Made by a program: the position numbers and the translations under genes
Origin: Akkermansiaceae bacterium UBA1518
GTDB taxonomy: Bacteria; Verrucomicrobiota; Verrucomicrobiia; Verrucomicrobiales; Akkermansiaceae
Assembly (NCBI GenBank): GCA_002323895.1
Contig: DCQM01000115.1
Span: 1-50,852 of the forward strand
Direction of reading: 5' to 3'
Length of the DNA stretch: 50,852 bases
Notes under the pieces: generated by a model
What the model was told of the DNA's origin: nothing
The model's input: only the letters and a program-made list of their open reading frames with translations
Databases searched by the model: none
Shown here: piece by piece, positions 1 to 7,772 of the stretch
Numbering within the stretch: position 1 is the first letter of the stretch
Layout of the letters: the number at the start of each line of letters is the position of its first letter

Positions 1-1
1 G

Positions 2-223
2 CTCGGCCCCCTTTTGCACCTCCTCGATCAAAGAGAGACGAAAATCATCGGTGCTCGTTTCGGATTGAACGGCAAGAAGCCCTTGACCCTTGAAGAGATT
101 AGCCGCGACTTCGGTGTCACCCGCGAGAGGATCCGTCAGCTCCAAAACATTGCTTTGGATAAGATGCGGCGTGCATTGGGAAAGAAGGAAAACCCAATTC
201 CTACGCTCTCTAACGAGGTATAA
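2..223 (+). CDS. RNA polymerase sigma-70 family factor, C-terminal fragment
   Basis: This is the 3' end of a sigma factor whose start lies outside the window; the frame is open from base 2. The visible ~73 residues are sigma region 4, the helix-turn-helix that contacts the -35 promoter element. The motif VTRERIRQLQNIALDKMRR is the recognition helix of RpoD/RpoS-type (group 1/2) sigma factors, preceded by the typical RFGLNGKKPLTLEEI. ECF sigma factors do not have this signature, so a primary or primary-like sigma is favoured. Which group it belongs to cannot be decided without regions 1-3. No clear hairpin terminator follows. Confidence 0.9.
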   Translation, partial: LGPLLHLLDQRETKIIGARFGLNGKKPLTLEEISRDFGVTRERIRQLQNIALDKMRRALGKKENPIPTLSNEV

Positions 224-585
224 TACTCTGAATTATTCCTCGGAGAAATTCGTTTTGCAGTTGCTCTACCGGAGAGGTTCTCTCTGCCTTGGTGTTTGTT
301 TCTGTTTCTGAAATCCCGGTCCGGGTGGAGGATGGTCTTTGCACTCGAGGATCAGAGGGGTTTGCTTAGCAGCTACAGTCTCAACTTGTTAGCATCACAA
401 GCGGCACCCGATGCCAATGCCGTTTGGAAGAAACTACATCTAGCCAAGAGCAAGGAAGCCGAGGATTACGCCATAACAATTCTTCGCGCCAGCAACCTCC
501 TCCGCCAATCAAACGCCGTTAAAGAGATTGGTCATTTCTGTGCTTAACGCATGGCAAGGAAATCGTTTAACCTATTTGAGGACTT
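224..585. other. Intergenic region without a convincing gene
   Basis: 362 bases lie between the sigma factor and the phosphatase. A 71-codon open frame (ATG at 332, stop at 547) exists, with GGTGGAGG directly abutting the ATG. That is too close for a normal ribosome site, and the peptide has no recognisable motif, so I do not call it a gene. No tRNA-like fold or rho-independent terminator was seen. The promoter of the downstream phosphatase operon probably lies here, but no convincing -35/-10 pair stands out. Confidence 0.4.
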
Positions 586-1260
586 ATGAGAACACTTGCA
601 ATCAGCGACATTCATGGCTGCCTTGACCCCCTCAGGAAGATGATCGAGATCATCGCCCCCACCCCGGAAGACCAGCTAATTTTCGTCGGCGACTATGTTG
701 ATCGCGGTCCCGATTCCAAAGGGGTCATTGATTTCCTCATCAATATTAAAAACAAATACAATGCCACCTTTCTTCATGGAAATCACGAGGAGAAGTTCCT
801 CCTCTCTCATCTCGACAAGACAGACTTAGCCCATTGGCTCGAGGCTTGGGGCGGTGGTGCTACTCTCGAATCCTATGGCCCAGATGGCTTCGAAGCTGTT
901 CCCGACTCGCATTGGGACTTCGTTCGCAACACCCAGCCTTATCACGAGACCGACAGCCACATTTTTGTGCACGCCAATCTCGAACACGACATCCCCGTCG
1001 CCAAACAGCATTCCTTCACCCTGATTCACAAGAAGTTCGGAACCCCGCTCCCCCACCAATCAGGAAAAGTCATGGTCTGCGGACATACCGCTCAGAAGGC
1101 ACCCCATCTTCCACTGAACCTTGGGCACGCCATCAACATCGACACCGATGTCGGTCGCGGCGGCTGGCTCACCTGCCTCCACGTCGAATCCGGCCATTAC
1201 TGGCAGACCAATGTTGATGGAGAAACCCGTAACGGAGAACTCAACTCGAAAACGAGATGA
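586..1260 (+). CDS. PPP-family metallophosphatase (serine/threonine phosphatase-like)
   Basis: 224 residues with the full PPP metallophosphoesterase signature: DIHG (residues 8-11), GDYVDRG (35-41), GNHE (65-68) and a late CGHTAQ. These supply the ligands of the di-metal centre. In bacteria, short proteins of this type (PrpA/PrpE, ApaH relatives) dephosphorylate phosphoproteins or cleave Ap4A-like dinucleotides; sequence alone does not decide between them. There is no signal peptide, so it is cytoplasmic. Its stop codon overlaps the next gene's start (ATGA), which suggests translational coupling to the exported protein downstream. Length is normal for the family. Confidence 0.9.
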   Translation: MRTLAISDIHGCLDPLRKMIEIIAPTPEDQLIFVGDYVDRGPDSKGVIDFLINIKNKYNATFLHGNHEEKFLLSHLDKTDLAHWLEAWGGGATLESYGPDGFEAVPDSHWDFVRNTQPYHETDSHIFVHANLEHDIPVAKQHSFTLIHKKFGTPLPHQSGKVMVCGHTAQKAPHLPLNLGHAINIDTDVGRGGWLTCLHVESGHYWQTNVDGETRNGELNSKTR

Positions 1261-2204
1261 GACTCTGCCTTGCCCTCGCTTTTGGAGCATCGCTCCTGCA
1301 AGCCAAACCTCCGGTCAAGCGGCCCGAACCCGAGCTTCTCAAAATTGACAACGGGACAGTGCAGGTTGGCATCGACAAGGCAATGGGCGCCTCCATCACC
1401 CACCTGTCCTGGACCTCACTAGGACAAAAAAACATCGTTAATTCCTACGACCCCGGACGCCTCATCCAGCAATCCTACTATGCCGGAAGCCGCATTGATC
1501 GCAGGAAAGAAGGCCAGCACAAGGCATGGTCGCCGTGGAACTGGAATCCCATCCAGGGTGGCGGAGTTGGATCCTGGGCAAAAGTGACACACTTTGAGAA
1601 GCGGGGATCCGGCAATCAGCTCTATTCGGAGACCATTCCCAAACTTTGGGACATGCCCAATGAGGAGGCCGCCGCGGTGATGAAGCAGCAAACCAGCTTC
1701 GAACCCGGATGTAAAAACGCCATCGCTGTTCAACAACAGATCATTTGCCACCGCGAACCCGGCGATCGCTGGGGCCCCGCCAAACCAAGTCATCAAGAAG
1801 TCCCCGCCCTATACTTCACCCGAAACTTCGACTCTTTCAAAGCCTACCTTGGCGACGGCAAGTGGCGACTCGAACAACAAGCCACCGGTCCGCCATGGGG
1901 AACCACCAACTCACCAAAACAAGCCATGGCTTGCTTTGAAGCAAACGGACAAGGGATCGCCATTTTTAGCCCTTCAGCCGTCCTTTGGAACTTCGGACCC
2001 AGCGGTCCAGGCAACACAACCGACCCCTCAGCTGCTCCCTGCACACACATTGCTCCGGTAGCCGTTGTGGAACTCGGGCCCCAATCCACCTTGACATATA
2101 GCTACTGGCTCGTGACGGGAACCGAACAAGAAATCGCAACGACTCTCGACATCCTTTGCAAAAAGCACGCCAAGGAAAAATTCACTCTCACCAATCCAAA
2201 GTAA
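1257..2204 (+). CDS. Exported protein of unknown function (possible beta-sandwich, mutarotase-like)
   Basis: 315 residues beginning with a short signal peptide (MRLCLALAFGASLLQA). I do not recognise a defined family. The N-terminal stretch GTVQVGIDKAMGASITHLSW resembles the first strands of galactose-mutarotase-like or glycoside hydrolase accessory domains. The centre is rich in Trp, Gly and Pro, with four Cys in the second half. No catalytic motif can be assigned. The start overlaps the phosphatase stop by 4 bases, and the sulfatase ATG follows the stop after one base, so all three are probably one transcript. A carbohydrate-binding or processing role beside the sulfatase is inference from fold resemblance and context only. 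Confidence 0.75.
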   Translation: MRLCLALAFGASLLQAKPPVKRPEPELLKIDNGTVQVGIDKAMGASITHLSWTSLGQKNIVNSYDPGRLIQQSYYAGSRIDRRKEGQHKAWSPWNWNPIQGGGVGSWAKVTHFEKRGSGNQLYSETIPKLWDMPNEEAAAVMKQQTSFEPGCKNAIAVQQQIICHREPGDRWGPAKPSHQEVPALYFTRNFDSFKAYLGDGKWRLEQQATGPPWGTTNSPKQAMACFEANGQGIAIFSPSAVLWNFGPSGPGNTTDPSAAPCTHIAPVAVVELGPQSTLTYSYWLVTGTEQEIATTLDILCKKHAKEKFTLTNPK

Positions 2205-2205
2205 G

Positions 2206-3582
2206 ATGCGCTTCCTTCTCATTCTCATTCTCACAATTACGGCCTCCGCAAAACCCAACATTGTCTTCATCATTGCCGATGACTGCACTTTTCGCGATCT
2301 CGGTTGTTATGGAGGCCAAGCCCACACCCCCAATATCGACAAGCTCGCCGGTCAGGGAATGCGCTTTACCCGCTGCTTTCAAACCGCGCCCATGTGTTCA
2401 CCCACCCGCCACAATATTTACACTGGCATACCACCTGTTGTCAGTGGTGCCTACCCCAACCATACCTTTGTGGCCCCCGAAACAAAAAGCGTAGTGCAGT
2501 ATCTTTCCAAGTTAGGCTACACCGTCGCTCAAAGCGGCAAGACCCATGTCTCACCAAGTAAAGTTTTCAGCTGGAAAAAAATCCCCGGCGGACAAAATCC
2601 CCAATTTGGAAAAGTGGATTCTTTCATCAAAGAACAAGCCAAAAGGAAAAAACCCTTCTGCCTCCTCCTCTGCTCCAACGAACCACACACCCCTTGGAAT
2701 AAAGGCGATCGCTCCCGCTATCCTGTCGACCAAGTAAAGCTTCCTCCTTACTTCGTCGACACTCCCGAAACTCGGGATGGTTTTTCACGCTACCTCGCTG
2801 AGATCACCTACTTTGACTCCCAGGTCGGTGAAGCCATGGATATTGTCAAAAAAAATGGCCTCACCGATGACACTCTCTTTATCGTTACTTCTGAACAGGG
2901 AAGCTCTTTCGCTTTTGCCAAGTGGACCTGTTATGACAATGGGCTTCAAACAGCACTCATCGCCCGCTGGCCAGGCCACATCAAACCGGGTTCTAAAAAT
3001 CCCGCTATGATCCAATATCTCGATCTCCTTCCCACCTTCATCGAAGTCGCTGGCGGGATCCCTCCAGCCGATCTCCGAGGCAAAAGCCTTCTGCCAGTGT
3101 TTGCAGGAAAGCAATCTCACAAGGAATTTGTCTACGGCATCATGACCACCCGCGGAATCAACGACGGATCACCTCATTATGGAATTCGCTCAATTCGTTC
3201 CGAGAACTACAAATTAATCTGGAATCTCACACCCGAGATGAAATTCGTGAACCGCTGCACCACCGCTACCGAATTTAAAAGCTGGCTTGCTCTTGCTGCG
3301 ACCGGACACGCTGATGCCATCGCAAAAACTTCCCGCTACCAAAAGCGACCTAAATTCGAACTCTATGACATCCAGAAAGATCCCCTTGAGATGAATAATC
3401 TAGCCGGGAATCCAACATTAACCAAAATTCAGAAAGACCTCTACCGAGGGCTCCGAGCGTGGATGAAATCCTGCAACGACCTTGGTAAAGCCACCGAAAT
3501 GGCAGCTCTAGAACACATGGCTAGGAACCAGAAAAAGAAGAAAAACACGCCCTATAGCTCTCCAGCCCGTAAAAAAGAGTAA
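2206..3582 (+). CDS. Exported Cys-type sulfatase (S1 family)
   Basis: 458 residues: a signal peptide (about residues 1-15), then the alkaline-phosphatase/sulfatase core. The metal-binding ADD is at 24-26 and the formylglycine motif C64-S-P-T-R68 is followed by TG. The cysteine must be oxidised to formylglycine by a maturase. S1 sulfatases hydrolyse sulfate esters; here the likely substrates are sulfated glycans in the periplasm or outside the cell. The second motif residues CTF replace the more usual xGY after ADD, so it is a divergent subfamily. It is the last gene of the 586-3582 run. Substrate cannot be inferred. Confidence 0.93.
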   Translation: MRFLLILILTITASAKPNIVFIIADDCTFRDLGCYGGQAHTPNIDKLAGQGMRFTRCFQTAPMCSPTRHNIYTGIPPVVSGAYPNHTFVAPETKSVVQYLSKLGYTVAQSGKTHVSPSKVFSWKKIPGGQNPQFGKVDSFIKEQAKRKKPFCLLLCSNEPHTPWNKGDRSRYPVDQVKLPPYFVDTPETRDGFSRYLAEITYFDSQVGEAMDIVKKNGLTDDTLFIVTSEQGSSFAFAKWTCYDNGLQTALIARWPGHIKPGSKNPAMIQYLDLLPTFIEVAGGIPPADLRGKSLLPVFAGKQSHKEFVYGIMTTRGINDGSPHYGIRSIRSENYKLIWNLTPEMKFVNRCTTATEFKSWLALAATGHADAIAKTSRYQKRPKFELYDIQKDPLEMNNLAGNPTLTKIQKDLYRGLRAWMKSCNDLGKATEMAALEHMARNQKKKKNTPYSSPARKKE

Positions 3583-3666
3583 TCAGACCAATAAATTCAT
3601 CTCCCATTCATGTTGTGCGAAACTTTTTGGGATAATTTGGGTTTATTTTTATGCCGGGAAAAAGTC

Positions 3667-4080
3667 ATGAAGCCGAACCAACCAACCCACCCACTTCCAG
3701 ATTTCGACGCAGATCTCGAAGACGACGTCGTCTGGAATCTAATCGATGATGCTTCTCCGGCTGATCCGCCCCCCCGCTTTGTGGAGGAAACCCTTCGCCG
3801 TGTGCGTCTTGAGGAAGACAAACAAAAATCTCAGTGGTGGAAATTGATCTTTGCACCCAAGCCTCTCATCGGAACCGCTGGAGTAGCATTAGCTACGATC
3901 GTGATTGTGATTTCGCTACCCTCTGATCCTTCTCCCTCCAACAGCACGATTGCAGAGACCCCACAAATCAACGAAGACTTTGATAAACTTGAAGACTCCT
4001 TCGCAACCGAACTTCTTTCCGGAGCGGCCGAAGACCCCACCCTTCTCTCCGATGAGGAGATCGTCGCTCTTCTCTATTAA
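3667..4080 (+). CDS. Small single-pass membrane protein upstream of DUF1549 gene (anti-sigma-like)
   Basis: 137 residues when started at the ATG at 3667; an in-frame start at 3610 would add an unlikely hydrophobic, Cys-containing leader. The acidic N-terminal part (DVVWNLIDDASPADPPPRFVE and a basic helix) is followed by one membrane segment around residues 68-85 and an acidic tail ending LLSDEEIVALLY. The layout, a cytoplasmic domain plus one TM plus a short outer tail, resembles membrane anti-sigma or regulatory proteins. Such genes often sit before DUF1549/DUF1553 genes in PVC bacteria together with an ECF sigma gene, but no sigma gene is adjacent here. It is 12 bases upstream of the DUF1549 gene, presumably cotranscribed. 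Function unproven. Confidence 0.75.
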   Translation: MKPNQPTHPLPDFDADLEDDVVWNLIDDASPADPPPRFVEETLRRVRLEEDKQKSQWWKLIFAPKPLIGTAGVALATIVIVISLPSDPSPSNSTIAETPQINEDFDKLEDSFATELLSGAAEDPTLLSDEEIVALLY

Positions 4081-4092
4081 GCTTATACTCCC

Positions 4093-6165
4093 ATGAAATT
4101 CCTTCTCCCCCTCATCCTAACCATCCTAACCATCGTAACTAGCCTCGCGAAGCCACTTCCGCTGGAGGTGGTGCGCAATACCGCCCGCGAGCTCGACGAA
4201 GTTCTAACGGCTGGTCAAGAAGCAGAGGGAATCAAAGCTAATCCGATTGTCGATGATCCCACCTTTATTCGCCGGAGCTACCTCAATATCATTGGTAGAC
4301 TTCCGACTCATGACGAAGCCCGATCTTTCCTCGAATCAACCGAAAAAGGAAAGCGCAGTCAGCTCATCGACTCACTAGTCGAATCTCCCGGCTTTAATTC
4401 CCGCCTCTTCAATTTCTGGACCGATCTTCTTCGTGTCAAAACCAACACCGAACACAACGGTCTTGGTTGGCACGTTTGGTTGAAAAATGCCGTCGAGAAT
4501 AACCTTCCCTATAATGAGATGGTTCAGGAAATGCTCGCAGCCGAAGGCCACATTGCCAAAAATCCTGCGGCCGGATACTACCTCCGCGATCGTGGAATGC
4601 TTCTCGATAACGTAAGTAACACCGTCCAAGTTTTCCTCGGCCAGCAGATCGGCTGCGCCCAGTGTCATGATCACCCCTTCGATGACACCACCCAGATGGA
4701 ATATTACCAACTGGCCGCCTTTCTTGGAGGCACCGACTATCGCTTTGATGGGGGTCGTGAAAAAATCAAGGAAGCTATTGGATTCGATCCAAATAGGCGA
4801 CCAAAGAAACCCTTCAAGAAAATGACCAAAGAAGAGCGGCGGCGATTTGCCCTTCAAGCAAAAAAGACGCAAGAGAGAGCTATGGCCAAACGAAATGAAG
4901 CCCGTGCCATCAGCCAAGTTTTTCGATACCACAACCGCAACGCTCTCGCTGACAATACCAAAAAGCAACTCAAACTCCCCGCTGACTATCAATACGACGA
5001 TGGTGATGCGGGCGACGTCGTGAAACCTGGTTTTCTTTTCGGGCTTAATGCCAAGGACGTTAAGCCCGAAAAGCGACGCGAATACTTCGCCAAATGGGTC
5101 ACTTCCCGCAAGAACCCCTACTTCACCAAGGTCATCGCAAACCGCATGTGGGAATACACGTTTGGATATGGCCTCGTTGCCAATCCTGATGATTGGAGTA
5201 ATTCACCCAAGCCCCATTACCCAGCGCTTGTTGACTATGTCGAAAAGGCGATGCTAGCAACAGACTATGATCTCAAGCAATTTTTGCGTATCCTTTATCA
5301 CACCGATCTCTTTCAGAGCGAAGTCACCACTGAAGAGCCATCTCAGGGATTTTCTTTCCATTTCGAGGGCCCCATTCTCCGGCGTCTCAGCGCCGAAGAG
5401 ATCCGCGATTCGTTCGTCACGCTTGCTTCTGGTAACATCGATTCCAACACGAACAACGGACTCGAAGAAGCTTGGGATGATTACGTGCAGTCCTTCGACT
5501 TCCTCATGAGTACTAATGGGAAGCAATTGAAAGAAATTAGCACCGCAGTCATCGAAGGTGAAAAGCAACGCCGTGCGATCCAGAAAAAAATCTCACTCCT
5601 CCGCACCAAGGCCGCGAAAGCACGAGAGAACGGAAACATGGCAGCCTTCCGGGATATCTCAGTCGAAATCAAACAAGCCCAACGGACGGCTGGAAAAAGC
5701 TTCCAATATCGAAAAGGCATGGGCGGAAACAGCCTTACCGCGAAAGCCGCTCCCGCCCTTGCACGGCGCGCACGCCCCAAGCGCCCAGACCAACCTGAAT
5801 TCCGCATGCGCGCCTCCGAGCTTCCCGTTCCCGCCCGGGGCGGTACCTTTATTGCCGAGTTCGGAGGATCGGATGCTGAAAGCCCGTCTTCCGCGCACAC
5901 GGAAGCAACCGTTCCACAAACCCTGCGTCTATTGAATGGGCTCGAAACCAGCCTCCTTACTAACAAAAAGAACTCGTTCGCCCGCTCACTCCGAGCCATC
6001 AAATCACCTTCAAAGCGACTCGATTTCCTCTTCCTTAGCCTATATTCTGCCTTCCCGACCGAAGACGAAAAAATAGCCTTCCTCCCCGAAATGAAAACAT
6101 CCGAAGCGACCGAAACCTTCGCACGGGCCATTCTCACCTCAAACCGTTTCCTCTTTGTCCAATGA
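4093..6165 (+). CDS. Exported DUF1549/DUF1553 protein without N-terminal cytochrome domain
   Basis: 690 residues. A signal peptide (1-19) leads directly into DUF1549 (PSCyt2, about 35-230), which contains GCAQCHDHPFD with C188-A-Q-C191-H192, a CxxCH haem-type motif. A strongly basic linker (about 233-300, RRPKKPFKKMTKEERRR) precedes DUF1553 (PSD1, from about 325). A charged, coiled-coil-prone insert lies around 480-560. The planctomycete cytochrome c domain (PSCyt1) present in the neighbour at 7773 is absent. Role unknown; these proteins are exported and always paired with DUF1501 proteins, which suggests a shared complex. The stop overlaps the DUF1501 start (ATGA). Confidence 0.92.
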   Translation: MKFLLPLILTILTIVTSLAKPLPLEVVRNTARELDEVLTAGQEAEGIKANPIVDDPTFIRRSYLNIIGRLPTHDEARSFLESTEKGKRSQLIDSLVESPGFNSRLFNFWTDLLRVKTNTEHNGLGWHVWLKNAVENNLPYNEMVQEMLAAEGHIAKNPAAGYYLRDRGMLLDNVSNTVQVFLGQQIGCAQCHDHPFDDTTQMEYYQLAAFLGGTDYRFDGGREKIKEAIGFDPNRRPKKPFKKMTKEERRRFALQAKKTQERAMAKRNEARAISQVFRYHNRNALADNTKKQLKLPADYQYDDGDAGDVVKPGFLFGLNAKDVKPEKRREYFAKWVTSRKNPYFTKVIANRMWEYTFGYGLVANPDDWSNSPKPHYPALVDYVEKAMLATDYDLKQFLRILYHTDLFQSEVTTEEPSQGFSFHFEGPILRRLSAEEIRDSFVTLASGNIDSNTNNGLEEAWDDYVQSFDFLMSTNGKQLKEISTAVIEGEKQRRAIQKKISLLRTKAAKARENGNMAAFRDISVEIKQAQRTAGKSFQYRKGMGGNSLTAKAAPALARRARPKRPDQPEFRMRASELPVPARGGTFIAEFGGSDAESPSSAHTEATVPQTLRLLNGLETSLLTNKKNSFARSLRAIKSPSKRLDFLFLSLYSAFPTEDEKIAFLPEMKTSEATETFARAILTSNRFLFVQ

Positions 6166-7475
6166 ATCCTTTTGCCCAACTCGACGAACAATCTCGCAGA
6201 AGCTTCCTCTCCAACACCGCCCGTACGGCCTTCGGGGTGACCCTAGGTGGAGCTTCAGCCTCGTGGTTTTCCTCGGCCGAAGCGGCCGAAGCCATCAAAA
6301 AGTCTAACGGAAAGGCCAAAAACGTCATCTACCTCTACATGTCTGGGGGCATGACCCATATTGATACCTTTGACCCCAAGCCTGATGCACCCTCCGAGTA
6401 TCGCGGCCCTATCAAAGCAATCTCGTCCAAGGTTGATGGGATTCAACTTGGGCAGCACTTTGAGCGCACTGCCAAGCATACCGATAAGATGGCCATCGTC
6501 CGCTCCATGACTTCCACTCAAGGGGCACACGCGCAGGGCAACTACCATGTCCACACTTCGTATACCCAACGAGCCTCTATCACCCACCCTTCACTTGGAT
6601 CGTGGGCTAACAAGCTTGATGCCGATCGCCTCAAGGGGACCCTTCCTCCTTACGTGACAGTTCACACCGGAAACAACCATCCTGGAGCAGGATTTTTCGA
6701 ACCTAACGTGGCGCCCCTTCCGGTTGGCGATGCCGAAAAAGGACTCCAGAACTCGAAACGCCGAAGCGATGTTTCCGAAGCTGACTTCAACCGCCAGATC
6801 GCTCTCCGCTCCAAGCTCGATGCCAATTTCGGCGCGCGCTTTAAAAAAGGACAGCGTAGCGTTCGCGCCTACGATGAAATGTTCAACTCCGCGGTTGGCT
6901 TGATGCAATCCAAAGATCTCGAAGCCTTCGATCTCTCTGCGGAGTCCAAAGATGCCCACGCCGCTTATGGCGCTGACAAATTTGGCAAAGGCGTTTTGCT
7001 CGCCCGACGTCTCGTCGAGCACGGGGTTCGTTTTGTCGAAGTTCAACTCGGGGGATTCGACTGGCACTCCGATAACTTCACAAAGGCCGACGAAAAGCTT
7101 CCCATCCTTGACCAAGCGTATGCCGCCCTCCTGACTGACCTCGAACAACGTGGTCTTTTGGAAAGCACCCTCGTGGTGATCGCGACCGAATTTGGAAGAA
7201 CTCCTAAGATTGACGATGACGCCGGACGGAACCACTTCCCAAAAGCCTTCTCATTCGCTCTTGCCGGTGCCGGGATCAAAGGGGGAACCATTTACGGAGA
7301 AACCGACGAAACGGCATCTAACGTCATCACGGAAAAAACTACCGCAGCCGACTTTAATGCTACCATCGCCGCTGCCATGGGGCTACAGCACGACCAAGTT
7401 GTCTTTTCCCCGACCAAGCGCCCGTTCAGAATAGGAGGCAAAACAGGAAAGCCCATCAACGAGATTCTCGCCTGA
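6162..7475 (+). CDS. Tat-exported DUF1501 protein
   Basis: 437 residues. The N-terminus contains SRRSFLS (11-17), a twin-arginine motif, and a hydrophobic stretch ending near SSAEA, so it should leave the cytoplasm folded, possibly with a bound cofactor or partner. The body is DUF1501, a member of the alkaline-phosphatase/sulfatase-like superfamily; visible family motifs are YMSGGMTHIDTFDPKP, EFGRTPKIDDDAGRNHFPKA and GIKGGTIYGETDE. It lacks a sulfatase CxPxR motif. It overlaps the upstream DUF1549/1553 gene by 4 bases, so the two are translationally coupled and probably work together. No biochemical activity is established. Confidence 0.93.
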   Translation: MNPFAQLDEQSRRSFLSNTARTAFGVTLGGASASWFSSAEAAEAIKKSNGKAKNVIYLYMSGGMTHIDTFDPKPDAPSEYRGPIKAISSKVDGIQLGQHFERTAKHTDKMAIVRSMTSTQGAHAQGNYHVHTSYTQRASITHPSLGSWANKLDADRLKGTLPPYVTVHTGNNHPGAGFFEPNVAPLPVGDAEKGLQNSKRRSDVSEADFNRQIALRSKLDANFGARFKKGQRSVRAYDEMFNSAVGLMQSKDLEAFDLSAESKDAHAAYGADKFGKGVLLARRLVEHGVRFVEVQLGGFDWHSDNFTKADEKLPILDQAYAALLTDLEQRGLLESTLVVIATEFGRTPKIDDDAGRNHFPKAFSFALAGAGIKGGTIYGETDETASNVITEKTTAADFNATIAAAMGLQHDQVVFSPTKRPFRIGGKTGKPINEILA

Positions 7476-7500
7476 GAGCCGAGTGCCTAAATCCTTCCCA

Positions 7501-7534
7501 AAAACCGGCGCCTCGAAAAGGGCGCTGGTTTTTT
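7501..7534 (+). terminator. Rho-independent terminator after DUF1501 gene
   Basis: The left arm AAAACCGGCGCC (7501-7512) pairs with GGCGCTGGTTTT (7521-7532), with one mismatch, around a short loop, and runs into TTTTTT. It lies 25 bases after the stop of the DUF1501 gene and closes the 3667-7475 transcript. Confidence 0.85.
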
Positions 7535-7603
7535 GTCCCAGCTATAGCGAAGCTTTTTGAATTCAATCGCGCTCAGGGAGTAGTTCTAGATGTTAATACC
7601 GCC

Positions 7604-7631
7604 CGGTTAAGTGAAGATTTCAGCTTAATCG
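7604..7631 (+). other. Hairpin in the leader of the PSCyt1 gene
   Basis: CGGTTAAG-TGAA (7604-7615) pairs with TTCA-CTTAATCG (7619-7631) through a 3-base loop, with one bulged G at 7623; one pair is G-U. No T-run follows on either strand, so it is not a standard terminator. It sits in the 238 bases between the upstream terminator and the ATG at 7773, as either a leader-RNA structure or an operator. Confidence 0.4.
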
Positions 7632-7772
7632 CCCACCACAAAACCCCACTGGAGACAGATATCATCAACCCTAATGATAAAAAACTACATGTCTTCTCAG
7701 TATTCAAATGAGAATCAGTTAGTATTGGAGTTTTCCTGCCAGTTATCCATAAAAGCCCCTTCTTTCTTCGGC

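Noticed and set aside
332..547. 71-codon frame between sigma factor and phosphatase
   Set aside because: Shine-Dalgarno-like bases abut the ATG without spacing and the product has no recognisable feature; it remains possible but unsupported.
5481..6191. 236-codon minus-strand frame opposite the DUF1549 gene
   Set aside because: It lies wholly antisense to strong coding sequence, is rich in Arg/Ser/Phe, has no motif, and is explained by codon bias of the real gene.
6591..7235. 214-codon minus-strand frame opposite DUF1501
   Set aside because: Antisense shadow of a well-supported gene; no domain or ribosome site.
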